From: DATHVI01 sp035461385
Lineage (GTDB): Bacteria > Actinomycetota > Thermoleophilia > Solirubrobacterales > 70-9
Assembly: GCA_035461385.1 (NCBI GenBank)
Contig: DATHVI010000109.1
Coordinates: forward strand, 1-12,282
DNA length: 12,282 bases
Direction of reading: 5' to 3'
Below, one piece after another: positions 1-5,706 of this stretch; the stretch's first letter is position 1, and every line of letters starts with the position of its first letter. The notes below the pieces were generated by a model. It was not told where the DNA came from. It made no database searches and saw only the letters and a list, made by a program, of their open reading frames with translations. The position numbers and the translations under genes are program-made.

Positions 1-83
1 AGCGCGCCCGCCGGATCGGGGCCGGCGGCTGGGCCGATCGATTCAGCGAGGCGCTCGGCGAGCCGGCTCGCAGCCGCTCCTAG
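1..83 (+). CDS. 3' end of an unidentified gene (partial)
   Basis: Reading from base 3, an open frame runs to a TAG at 81-83 and gives a tail of about 26 residues containing GAGGWADRFSEALGEPARSR. Third codon positions are almost all G or C, as expected for a coding frame in this genome, and the tail reads like an ordinary globular or amphipathic C-terminus. The start lies outside the window and no domain can be recognised. A 9-bp hairpin about 40 bases after the stop fits a transcript end. It could still be a chance open frame, since only 27 codons are visible. Confidence 0.42.
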   Translation, partial: RARRIGAGGWADRFSEALGEPARSRS

Positions 84-122
84 CCGGGGGTCGCGATCCG
101 AGCGGCGGCCGGGCGGCCGGGC

Positions 123-150
123 GGCCGCGCGCCCGGTCGCACGCGCGGCC
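123..150 (+). terminator. GC-rich hairpin after the partial gene
   Basis: GGCCGCGCG (123-131) pairs perfectly with CGCGCGGCC (142-150) around a 10-base loop. It lies 39 bases after the TAG of the partial gene. No T-tract follows, which is common for terminators in high-GC actinobacteria, but this also means a chance hairpin in GC-rich DNA cannot be excluded. Confidence 0.4.
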
Positions 151-461
151 GGGGGCCAGCGCGCCGCAGCGCAAAAAGCCTGCTCCGAGGGCGGTTTCCG
201 TTCTCCCGGGAACGGGTCGAGGGCGCCGACGTGCTACCGTACGCGCCGTCGGATGCCGCCCCGGCGTCCGAAAGAGTTCGTTTCGCTGTGCGCCCGTGAT
301 GACGTGCGTAGGTCGCGCTCCAGCCGTTCACGGGTCGCACTGTCTCCACGGCCGCGCCGAGTGCAGGGCCGGTTACGAACGCAGACCAGGCGCGGAAGTC
401 ATCCCCCGCGCCGACCGGGACGCCGCAAGATAAGACGACGAGAAGCCAAAGACAAGACCCG

Positions 462-467
462 AAGGAG
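462..467 (+). promoter_or_regulatory. Strong Shine-Dalgarno site before the zinc-ribbon gene
   Basis: AAGGAG ends six bases before the ATG at 474. An in-frame TAG lies directly in front of the ATG (471-473), so no longer N-terminus is possible and the start is fixed. This contrasts with several other genes in the window that appear leaderless. Confidence 0.75.
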
Positions 468-473
468 CGATAG

Positions 474-827
474 ATGCCCACCGCGACGACGACCGCCATC
501 TCCTGGACCTGCGACCGCTGCGCAGTGACGATCAGGTGGATGGAAGGTCGCGAGCGCGACGAGCTCCCCGCCGGCTGGACCGACGACGAGCAGGGCACCC
601 ATTGCCTGCAGTGCCGCCGCTCGCTGGCCGCCGAGGCGGCCTGCATCGGCGTCGAGGGGACGACCCGCGAGGATCGGGCCAAGCTCCGCCGCCAGGCGCT
701 GATCGACTTCGAGATCATGCGCGCCCCCGACCGCCCCAACGGCGAGATCGCGAAGGCCGTGAGCTGCTCGGTCCCGGCGGTGGTCAAGGCGCGCCGGCGG
801 CTCGAGGAAGCCGCCAAGATCGGCTAG
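474..827 (+). CDS. Small zinc-ribbon / helix-turn-helix protein
   Basis: A 117-residue protein. The N-terminal half carries two CxxC pairs (C13-x2-C16 and C44-x2-C47), the layout of a treble-clef or zinc-ribbon knuckle binding one metal ion. The C-terminal half (about 65-112) is helical and charged. Residues about 88-110, PNGEIAKAVSCSVPAVVKAR, look like a helix-turn-helix of the sigma-region-4 or winged-helix kind (GEIAKAV, turn, PAVVKARRRL). I do not recognise a named family. The fold suggests a nucleic-acid-binding protein in the cytoplasm. It has a good ribosome binding site and ends only seven bases before the DEAD-box helicase start, so the two are almost certainly co-transcribed. A role in RNA handling with that helicase, or in its regulation, is an inference from the pairing. 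Confidence 0.8.
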   Translation: MPTATTTAISWTCDRCAVTIRWMEGRERDELPAGWTDDEQGTHCLQCRRSLAAEAACIGVEGTTREDRAKLRRQALIDFEIMRAPDRPNGEIAKAVSCSVPAVVKARRRLEEAAKIG

Positions 828-834
828 GCACCGC

Positions 835-2022
835 TTGTCCTCATTCAAAGCGCTGGGCGTTTCGCGCCCGGTCGACCAAGCGCTCGAGCGGCGCGGAATC
901 CGCGCGCCGTTCGCGGTCCAGGAGCTGGTGATCGCCGACGTCCTCGCTGGGCGCGACGTGCTCGTCCAGTCGCCGACCGGGTCGGGCAAGACGCTCGCAT
1001 TCGGCGTGCCGATCGTCGACCGCCTCGAGGCGGGCGGACGCGGTCCGCGGGCGCTCGTGCTGGCGCCGACGCGCGAGCTCGCGACGCAGATCGTCGACGA
1101 GCTGACCGCCGTCGCTCGCGCCCGCGGGCTCTCGGTCGCGCCGGTCTACGGCGGCGTCGCGATCGCCCCGCAGGCGAAGCGCGCCGCCCGCGCCGAGATC
1201 GTCGTCGCGACCCCGGGGCGGCTCGAGGACCTGCTCCAGCGCGGCGCGTTCGGCCTCGCCCAGGTCGGCATCCTGGTGATCGACGAGGCCGACCGGATGC
1301 TCGACATGGGGTTCAAGCCGGCGGTCGACAGGATCGTCGCCGCGACCCCCCGCTCGCGCCAGACGCTGTTCTTCTCCGCCACCCTCGAGGCGGCCGCCGG
1401 CGCCCAGGCGCGCGCCTACACGAAGAACCCCGTTCGCCACGTCCACGAGCCGAAGGCCGACGACCGCGGCGAGGTCTCGCATCGCTTCGTCCACCTCGCC
1501 CACCACGAGAAGGTCTCGGCGCTCGTCGCCGAGCTCCGCGACCGGGAGCGAGGCCGGACGCTGGTCTTCGTCCGCACCAAGCGCGGCGCCGACCGGCTCG
1601 TCAAGCGGCTGGCCCAGAAGCGGGTCGAGGCGGTGGCGATGCACGGCAACAAGTCGCAGGCGCAGCGCCGCAAGGCGCTCGACCGGTTCACCTCCGGCAG
1701 GGTCGACACCCTGATCGCCACCGACGTCGCCGCGCGGGGGATCGACGTCGACGACGTCACCCACGTGATCAACTTCGACGCCCCCGGCGACCGCGACGCC
1801 TACGTGCATCGGATCGGCCGCACCGCCCGCGCCGGACGCGACGGCGCGGGGGTCAGCTTCGTGCTTCCCGATCAGCTCTCCGAGATGCGGCGGATCGCGA
1901 CCAGCCTCGGGCTCGGGCGCGAGTTCGACCACGGCCGCCCGGAGCACGTTCACGCGCCGCCCGAGCGCCCGCCGGCTCGCCGCCGCTCGCCCCGGTCGCG
2001 GCGCCGGCCCAGGCATCGCTGA
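835..2022 (+). CDS. DEAD-box ATP-dependent RNA helicase (RhlE-like)
   Basis: A 395-residue cytoplasmic RNA helicase that uses ATP to unwind or remodel RNA duplexes. All core motifs are visible: a Q-motif region with F4 and Q29, motif I SPTGSGKT (46-53), Ia APTRELATQI, Ib TPGRL, II DEAD (150-153), III SAT (181-183), V ATDVAARGID (295-304) and VI HRIGRTARAG (325-334). The end is a short arginine/proline-rich tail, typical of actinobacterial DEAD-box proteins and likely to bind RNA. The usual PTPIQ of the Q motif is replaced by PFAVQ. I place the start at the TTG at 835, because the translation from there (SSFKALGVS) is the classic family N-terminus and it lies just after the upstream stop. It forms an operon with the zinc-ribbon gene. 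RhlE is the nearest type, but DeaD/CshA-like roles in ribosome assembly or cold response are equally possible. Confidence 0.95.
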   Translation: MSSFKALGVSRPVDQALERRGIRAPFAVQELVIADVLAGRDVLVQSPTGSGKTLAFGVPIVDRLEAGGRGPRALVLAPTRELATQIVDELTAVARARGLSVAPVYGGVAIAPQAKRAARAEIVVATPGRLEDLLQRGAFGLAQVGILVIDEADRMLDMGFKPAVDRIVAATPRSRQTLFFSATLEAAAGAQARAYTKNPVRHVHEPKADDRGEVSHRFVHLAHHEKVSALVAELRDRERGRTLVFVRTKRGADRLVKRLAQKRVEAVAMHGNKSQAQRRKALDRFTSGRVDTLIATDVAARGIDVDDVTHVINFDAPGDRDAYVHRIGRTARAGRDGAGVSFVLPDQLSEMRRIATSLGLGREFDHGRPEHVHAPPERPPARRRSPRSRRRPRHR

Positions 2023-2023
2023 G

Positions 2024-2054
2024 CGGGCCGCAGCGTCGCGGGGACGCCGGCCCG
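2024..2054 (+). terminator. Hairpin terminator of the helicase operon
   Basis: Starting two bases after the helicase stop, CGGGCCG (2024-2030) pairs with CGGCCCG (2048-2054). Inside it, GCGTC (2033-2037) pairs with GACGC (2043-2047) around a five-base loop, leaving a two-base CA bulge on the left arm. That is 12 paired bases in a compact stem, a convincing intrinsic-type hairpin without a T-tract. Confidence 0.6.
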
Positions 2055-2074
2055 GGTCGAGCGCGCGAACGGCG

Positions 2075-2080
2075 TAGCCT
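2075..2080 (+). promoter_or_regulatory. -10 box placing a leaderless start at 2088
   Basis: TAGCCT is followed by seven bases (TCGCCCG) and then the ATG at 2088, so transcription would begin at or next to the start codon. No Shine-Dalgarno sequence is present, consistent with a leaderless mRNA. No good -35 element is seen. Confidence 0.5.
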
Positions 2081-2087
2081 TCGCCCG

Positions 2088-3746
2088 ATGCCGAGCCCGG
2101 CGACCACCGCCCAGCTCCTCGTCCGCTGCCTCGAGGCGGAGGGCGTCGAGCACGTCTTCGGGATCCCGGGCGAGGAGACCCTCGACTTGAACGCCGCCCT
2201 CGCCGAGAGCGAGATCGAGTTCGTCCCCGTTCGCCACGAGCAGGGCGGGGCCTACATCGCCGACGTCTGGGGGCGGCTGACCGGGCGCGCCGGGGTCTGC
2301 CTCGGGACGCTCGGGCCGGGGGCGACGAACCTCGCGACCGCGGTCGCCGACGCGTTCCTCGACCGGGCGCCGCTGGTCGCGCTCACCGGGCAGGCCGACC
2401 TCGAGCGGATGCACAAGGAGTCGCACCAGCACATCGACGTCATCAGCCTGATGCGGCCGATCACGAAGTGGAACGCGCGGATCTCCGACCCGGCGATCAC
2501 CGCCGAGGCGGTCCGGAAGGCGTTCCGGGTCGCCGAGTCCGAGAAGCCGGGCTCGACCCACCTCGAGCTCCCCGAGGACGTGATGGCGGCCCCGATCCCC
2601 GGCGACGCCCCGCACGAGCCGCTTCGGCGGGCGCCGGTGGCGACGGTCGAGCCGCCGGCGCGGCTGGTGCTCGACGCGGCGGAGGCGATCAAGCAGGCTC
2701 AGCGGCCGGTGGTCCTCGCCGGCAACGGCGTCGTCCGCGCCCGCGCCGCCCCGGCGCTGCGCGAGTTCTCGCGCGCGACCGGGATCCCGGTCGCGGAGAC
2801 GTTCATGGCCAAGGGCCTGATCGACGCCGACTCCGAGCGCGCGCTCGGCGCCGTCGGGCTGCAGGCGGGCGACTTCGACATGGCGGGCTTCGACGAGGCC
2901 GACCTCGTGATCGCGGTCGGCTACGACCTCGTCGAGCACTCGCCGGCGCTGTGGAACCCGAACCGCGACCGGCGGATCGTCTGCATCGACTCGGTGCCGG
3001 CGGAGACCGACGAGAACTTCATCCCCGAGGTCGAGCTCGTCGGCGACCCCTACGCGACGCTCTCGCGGCTGACCGAGGAGTGCCGCGACGCGACCGCCGG
3101 GGGCGGGTCGCCGCGGCTGCGCGAGGCGGTGATCGGCCGGCTCGGGGTCGCCGGCGAGGACGACTCGTTCCCGATCCGCCCGCCGCGGGCGCTGCTCGAG
3201 ATCCGCCGGCTGCTCGGCCGCGAGGACATCCTCGTCTCCGACGTCGGCCTGCACAAGCTCTGGATCGGGCGGCTGTGGCCGGCGCACGAGCCGAACACGG
3301 TGCTGATCGCCAACGGCCTCGCGGGGATGGGGTTCGCGGTCCCGGCGGCGATCGCGGCGAAGCTCGTCCGCCCGGGGCGCAAGGTCGTCGCGATCTCCGG
3401 CGACGGCGGCTTCCTGATGAACGCCCAAGAGCTCGAGACGGCGAAGCGGCTCGGGACGGCGTTCGTGAACGTCGTCTGGGAGAACCGCGAGTTCGGCTCG
3501 ATCGTCTGGAAGCAGGAGCAGCGGTTCGGGCGCCACTTCGGCACCGGGTTCGAGAACCCCGACTTCGTCACCCTCGCCGAGTCGTTCGGCCTCCCGGCCT
3601 GGCGCTGCGAGTCGGTCGACGACTACCGCGAGCGGATCGCCCACGCGCTCACCCTCGACGTCCCGTCGCTGATCGCCGTCCCGATCGACTACTCGCCCGA
3701 CCTCGCGATCGCCGAGGAGCTCGGCGCGGAGACGGTGCGGATCTGA
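2088..3746 (+). CDS. Acetolactate synthase large-subunit-type thiamine diphosphate enzyme
   Basis: A 552-residue protein with the three-domain plan of the acetohydroxyacid synthase/pyruvate oxidase superfamily. The N-terminal pyrimidine-binding domain has FGIPGEE (24-30) and the catalytic glutamate E51 in VRHEQGGAYIADVWGRLTG. A central domain follows, and the C-terminal diphosphate-binding domain has GDGG (438-441) leading to VVWENREFGS, where the metal-binding asparagine is N466. The family condenses two pyruvates (or pyruvate plus 2-oxobutyrate) to acetolactate, feeding branched-chain amino acid or acetoin synthesis. The segment KESHQHIDVISLMRPITKWN is typical of acetolactate synthases. No regulatory small subunit (ilvH/ilvN) or ilvC lies beside it, so it may be a stand-alone catabolic or paralogous enzyme rather than the biosynthetic IlvB. 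Other family members (glyoxylate carboligase, sulfoacetaldehyde acetyltransferase) fit less well. The start is supported by the -10 box seven bases upstream. Confidence 0.88.
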   Translation: MPSPATTAQLLVRCLEAEGVEHVFGIPGEETLDLNAALAESEIEFVPVRHEQGGAYIADVWGRLTGRAGVCLGTLGPGATNLATAVADAFLDRAPLVALTGQADLERMHKESHQHIDVISLMRPITKWNARISDPAITAEAVRKAFRVAESEKPGSTHLELPEDVMAAPIPGDAPHEPLRRAPVATVEPPARLVLDAAEAIKQAQRPVVLAGNGVVRARAAPALREFSRATGIPVAETFMAKGLIDADSERALGAVGLQAGDFDMAGFDEADLVIAVGYDLVEHSPALWNPNRDRRIVCIDSVPAETDENFIPEVELVGDPYATLSRLTEECRDATAGGGSPRLREAVIGRLGVAGEDDSFPIRPPRALLEIRRLLGREDILVSDVGLHKLWIGRLWPAHEPNTVLIANGLAGMGFAVPAAIAAKLVRPGRKVVAISGDGGFLMNAQELETAKRLGTAFVNVVWENREFGSIVWKQEQRFGRHFGTGFENPDFVTLAESFGLPAWRCESVDDYRERIAHALTLDVPSLIAVPIDYSPDLAIAEELGAETVRI

Positions 3747-3789
3747 CCGTGAAGCCGCCGGGCGGCGGCGCCAGCCGGGCGGCCAGGCC

Positions 3790-3824
3790 GCCGGGCGCCG
3801 GGGGGGTGCAGCCCGGCGCCCGGC
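3790..3824. terminator. Bidirectional hairpin terminator between convergent genes
   Basis: A perfect 13-bp inverted repeat, GCCGGGCGCCGGG (3790-3802) with CCCGGCGCCCGGC (3812-3824), has a nine-base loop. It lies between the stop of the + strand synthase (3746) and the stop of the - strand HesB-like gene (3862), where a shared terminator is expected. Confidence 0.7.
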
Positions 3825-3861
3825 CGCCGCCGTCCCGGCTGGGCGCCGGGGCGCGTCGACG

Positions 3862-4161
3862 CTAGGAGTTCGGCTGGTCGTAGAGGCTGAAGCGCACCTG
3901 CTCCTCGGCGACCTCGGCGTCGAGGACCTTGTCCTCGAGGAAGGCCGCAGTCGACGGCTCGACGTAGACCGGCGCGCCCTCGATCGCGGTGTCCTCGGGC
4001 TCGGGCTCGGTGACGACCGCGAGCTGGAGCTCGCCACTCGAGGCGGCGCCGTCAGCGCGACCCTCGGCCGGGCTGATCCGCAGGCCGGCGCCCTCGCCGG
4101 AGCCCATCTGGGTGACTATCGCCTGTACGGCTTCGTTTGCTGCTGGCGTCAGGACGAGCAT
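3862..4161 (-). CDS. HesB/IscA-like protein lacking the metal-binding cysteines
   Basis: A 99-residue protein with the outline of the Fe-S biogenesis (HesB/IscA) fold: an N-terminal helix after MLVLTPAANEAVQAIV, then GAGLRI, a strand pair around LQLAVVTEPEPEDTAIEGA, VYVEPSTAAFLEDKVLDAEV, and a final FSLYDQP strand. A-type carriers ligate iron or Fe-S clusters with three cysteines (one near the middle and a C-terminal CxC). This protein has no cysteine at all, so it cannot be a classical carrier. Short cysteine-free relatives are widespread in actinobacteria and are often annotated as HesB-like or adhesin; their function is not established. The ATG at 4161 is preceded by AGAGAGG-type purines. 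It is downstream of the SDR-like gene on the same strand, with a 107-base gap. Confidence 0.72.
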   Translation of the reverse strand: MLVLTPAANEAVQAIVTQMGSGEGAGLRISPAEGRADGAASSGELQLAVVTEPEPEDTAIEGAPVYVEPSTAAFLEDKVLDAEVAEEQVRFSLYDQPNS

Positions 4162-4205
4162 CTGAGGACCTCTCTCTCGATCGGGCTGAGATAGGCGCGT
4201 TCCCG

Positions 4206-4222
4206 TTGCGGCGGTCCCGCAA
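4206..4222 (-). terminator. Small hairpin between the SDR-like and HesB-like genes
   Basis: TTGCGG (4206-4211) pairs with CCGCAA (4217-4222) around five bases, with flanking A/T bases. It lies downstream of the SDR-like gene's TAA (4269-4271) on the - strand and upstream of the HesB-like gene. It may attenuate or end the SDR transcript, or be an operator. Just below it, on the - strand, a TATCTC motif could be the -10 of the HesB-like gene. Confidence 0.28.
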
Positions 4223-4268
4223 ACATCGGCCCGGTTCGAGAGCCGGCGCGGCGGGCGTGCGGCGGGGC

Positions 4269-4937
4269 TTACCCGGCGCCCGGCTCGCCGGAGACCAGGC
4301 CGGCGATCGCGTCGGCGATCGGCGCCTCACCGGCGATGAGGTCGAAGCTGAGCCCGGCGGTGCGGGCCTCGTCCAGCGTCGCGAGCAGCGTCGCGGCGAC
4401 GTCGTCGCGGCTGATCTCGCCACGGATCCCGCTCGGCGCGATCGCGGCCTCGACCCGGCCCGACCCCGGCTCGTCGGTGAGCGAGCCCGGGCGGACGATC
4501 GTGTAGGCGAGGCCCGACTCCCGCAGCGCCGCGTCGGCCTCGGCCTTGGCGTCGAGGTACGGCTCCATCGGCCCCGAGTGCTCGCCGGGGTTGCGGACGC
4601 CGATCGCGCTCACGATCACGTAGCGATCGATCCCGGCCGCGCGGCAGGCGTCGATCAGCGTCAGCGCGCCGCCGAGGTCGACCGTCCGCTTGCGCTCCGG
4701 CCCGCTTCCCGGTCCCGCCCCGGCGGCGAAGACGACCGCGTCGGCGCCCTCGACCTGCTCGACCGGCGCCCCGCCCGCCTCGAGGTCGAACAGCACCGGC
4801 TCGGCGCCGGCGCGCTCGAGGTCCGCGGCGTGGTCGGGGTTGCGGATCAGGCCGCGGGCGCGATCGCCGCGGCCGGCGAGCAGCCCGAGCAGCCGCAGCG
4901 CGACCTTGCCGTGGCCTCCGGCGACGAGGACGTCCAT
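4269..4937 (-). CDS. NAD(P)-binding atypical SDR (YwnB/NmrA-like)
   Basis: A 222-residue Rossmann-fold protein. The N-terminus MDVLVAGGHGKVALRLLGLL is a beta-strand followed by a dinucleotide-binding loop (G7, G8, G10; the usual third glycine is A13). A conserved IVSAIGV strand carries S110, and YLDAK gives a Y127-x3-K131 pair in the place of the SDR catalytic Tyr/Lys. IVRPGSLTDEPG is the typical substrate-lobe motif of atypical SDRs. Relatives act as NAD(P)H-dependent reductases, epimerases or redox sensors on unknown small substrates; the actual substrate here cannot be told. The length is normal for the compact YwnB/YhfK-type group. The start at 4937 is supported by a TAGGCT -10 box six bases away, giving a leaderless mRNA. 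Confidence 0.85.
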   Translation of the reverse strand: MDVLVAGGHGKVALRLLGLLAGRGDRARGLIRNPDHAADLERAGAEPVLFDLEAGGAPVEQVEGADAVVFAAGAGPGSGPERKRTVDLGGALTLIDACRAAGIDRYVIVSAIGVRNPGEHSGPMEPYLDAKAEADAALRESGLAYTIVRPGSLTDEPGSGRVEAAIAPSGIRGEISRDDVAATLLATLDEARTAGLSFDLIAGEAPIADAIAGLVSGEPGAG

Positions 4938-4943
4938 CGCCCG

Positions 4944-4949
4944 AGCCTA
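4944..4949 (-). promoter_or_regulatory. -10 box placing a leaderless start at 4937
   Basis: On the - strand, TAGGCT is followed by six bases (CGGGCG) and the ATG. Sequence and spacing mirror those at 2075-2088 (TAGCCT plus seven bases), which strengthens both calls. No Shine-Dalgarno sequence is present. Confidence 0.5.
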
Positions 4950-5012
4950 CCCCCTGCCGCCCGTCTCGGGTTTCTCAGCGGTTGACGCCATCGCCGGATC
5001 GACGCTGAGGAA

Positions 5013-5035
5013 CCGCGGGGCCGCCGGGGCCGCGG
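5013..5035 (-). terminator. Possible hairpin downstream of the coiled-coil gene
   Basis: CCGCGG (5013-5018) and CCGCGG (5030-5035) can pair around an 11-base GC-rich loop, 44 bases beyond the coiled-coil gene's stop on the - strand. Both arms are palindromic, so alternative pairings exist. Confidence 0.25.
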
Positions 5036-5096
5036 CTGGGACCGGGCTCAGTCGGCGAGCTTCTGTCTGGGACCGGGCTCAGTCGGCGAGCTTCTG
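5036..5096. repeat. Exact 30-base tandem duplication (period 31) over the 3' end of a gene
   Basis: The bases at 5036-5065 and 5067-5096 are identical (each starts CTGGGACCGGGCTCAG and ends CGAGCTTCTG), separated by a single T. The right copy contains the last codons and stop (5079-5081) of the - strand coiled-coil gene; the left copy is a spare downstream. Perfect identity points to a recent slippage or duplication event. Confidence 0.92.
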
Positions 5097-5444
5097 GTCG
5101 CGCTCGTGCGCCGCGGCCCCGTGGCGGACCGCATCCTCGCCGGCGCGAAGCGCGTCGTCCTCGATCTGTGCTGCTCGCGCCGCGTGCTCGTCGGCGGTCT
5201 CGCGGTGGCGATCGGCCATCTCGGCGTGCTCGACCGCCTTCTGGCGATGGTACTCGGCCTTCGGCTCGAGCTTGCGGGCGCGCCCGGCGCTGGCCTGCGC
5301 CCGTTCGTGGTGCGCCTCGACCTCCCTCGCCAGCCGCCGGCGCTCGGCGGCGCTGCGGCGACGGCCCCGGGTCGAGGCGCCGACCGTGAGCGCGGCGAGC
5401 GCGAGGACGGCGACGACGATCACGATCACGGCAAGCGTCGACAT
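5079..5444 (-). CDS. Small membrane-anchored coiled-coil protein
   Basis: A 121-residue protein. Residues 1-22 (MSTLAVIVIVVAVLALAALT) form one hydrophobic helix, followed by a basic cluster TRGRRRSAAERRR. This is the pattern of a signal-anchor with its C-terminus on the cytoplasmic side by the positive-inside rule. Residues about 36-120 are a long, very charged helix rich in A, E, H and R with heptad-like spacing and several histidines (EVEAHHERAQ, EYHRQKAVEHAEMADRHRET), so a coiled coil is likely. No enzyme motif is visible and I cannot name a family; similar short anchor-plus-coil proteins are common in actinobacteria. I chose the ATG at 5444, just before the membrane helix; longer forms would prepend low-complexity sequence and cross the repeats. 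Tandem repeats lie both upstream and over the stop. Confidence 0.68.
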   Translation of the reverse strand: MSTLAVIVIVVAVLALAALTVGASTRGRRRSAAERRRLAREVEAHHERAQASAGRARKLEPKAEYHRQKAVEHAEMADRHRETADEHAARAAQIEDDALRAGEDAVRHGAAAHERDQKLAD

Positions 5445-5450
5445 GCCTGC

Positions 5451-5456
5451 GCAGTA
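5451..5456 (-). promoter_or_regulatory. Candidate -10 box for the coiled-coil gene
   Basis: On the - strand TACTGC is followed by six bases (GCAGGC) and the ATG at 5444, the same spacing as at 4944-4937. The last base is C rather than T, so it is a weaker match. The 29-base repeats begin immediately upstream and cover the expected -35 region. Confidence 0.35.
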
Positions 5457-5514
5457 CCCCGACCGCGCGAGCGTATGCGTGCCGCCCCCGACCGCGCGAA
5501 CGTATGCGCGACGC
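5457..5514. repeat. Two tandem 29-base repeats in a divergent promoter region
   Basis: CCCCGACCGCGCGAGCGTAT at 5457 recurs as CCCCGACCGCGCGAACGTAT at 5486. Each is followed by a GCG(T/C)G(C/A)CGC end, with three substitutions over the 29-base unit. The repeats lie directly upstream of the - strand coiled-coil gene at the position where a regulator would bind. Confidence 0.7.
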
Positions 5515-5528
5515 CCCGGGCCGACCGC

Positions 5529-5567
5529 TGAGGCGGATCGCGCCCGCGGCGACGCGAACATCCGCTC
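5529..5567. repeat. Degenerate palindrome related to the 5589-5629 element
   Basis: TGAGGCGGAT (5529-5538) is identical to the outer arm of the perfect palindrome that starts exactly 60 bases further on. ATCCGCTC at 5560-5567 is its near-complement (one base missing), and CGCG blocks at 5539-5542 and 5553-5556 could extend the stem. It reads like a decayed copy of the same element. Confidence 0.4.
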
Positions 5568-5588
5568 GCCCCCCGCGCCATTCCCAGC

Positions 5589-5629
5589 TGAGGCGGATTT
5601 TGCATCGCTGCGATGCAAAATCCGCCTCA
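5589..5629. repeat. Perfect 41-base palindrome with 20-base arms
   Basis: TGAGGCGGATTTTGCATCGC (5589-5608) is followed by one T (5609) and then its exact reverse complement (5610-5629). The arm contains an AT-rich TTTTGCAT core unlike the surrounding GC-rich DNA. It sits between divergent genes, so it is not an ordinary terminator. It could be a large operator, a REP-like dispersed element or a cruciform site. As RNA it would form an 18-20 bp hairpin from either strand. Confidence 0.95.
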
Positions 5630-5691
5630 CCCAGCGGCGGCCAGGGGCGGCAGGGCCCCCGGTCGGCACCGCGCGCGGAGCGCCGAGCTCG

Positions 5692-5697
5692 TAATCT
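5692..5697 (+). promoter_or_regulatory. Candidate -10 box for the cyclopropane synthase gene
   Basis: TAATCT, the most A/T-rich hexamer close to the gene, lies nine bases before the ATG at 5707. Transcription would start within a few bases of the ATG, giving a leaderless or near-leaderless mRNA. No Shine-Dalgarno sequence is seen, and no clear -35. Confidence 0.42.
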
Positions 5698-5706
5698 CGC
5701 GTCGCG

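Larger units (their letters stand above)
84..473. other. 390-base intergenic region, no convincing gene
   Basis: The left part (about 95-170) is extremely GC-rich, with repeated GGGCGGCC units and one clear hairpin. The right part (about 420-473) is purine-rich and relatively open, consistent with the untranslated leader of the gene starting at 474. A GGAAC at about 210 sits roughly 17 bases before a GTGCTACCGT stretch and could be an ECF-type or extended -10 promoter, but this is weak. Frames crossing the region on either strand have arginine/proline-rich, repeat-like translations and run over the real gene at 474, so I do not call any of them. Confidence 0.5.

Noticed and set aside
253..528. 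A + strand open frame of 91 codons upstream of the zinc-ribbon gene
   Set aside because: The translation is nearly all R, P and S, it overlaps the start of the real gene in another frame, and it has no ribosome binding site.
80..817. Long - strand open frame with an internal signal-peptide-like stretch opposite the zinc-ribbon gene
   Set aside because: It runs antisense through the well-supported gene at 474-827, has no family similarity I recognise, and its C-terminal part is low-complexity arginine/proline sequence expected from GC-rich non-coding DNA.
1950..4037. Very long - strand open frame (695 codons) opposite the acetolactate synthase gene
   Set aside because: Long antisense frames arise automatically in high-GC genes. 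Its translation is repetitive D/E/R/L sequence, while the + strand shows conserved catalytic motifs.
5457..5514. CRISPR-like array
   Set aside because: Only two units are present, directly abutting with no unique spacers, and no cas gene is nearby; this is a simple tandem duplication.
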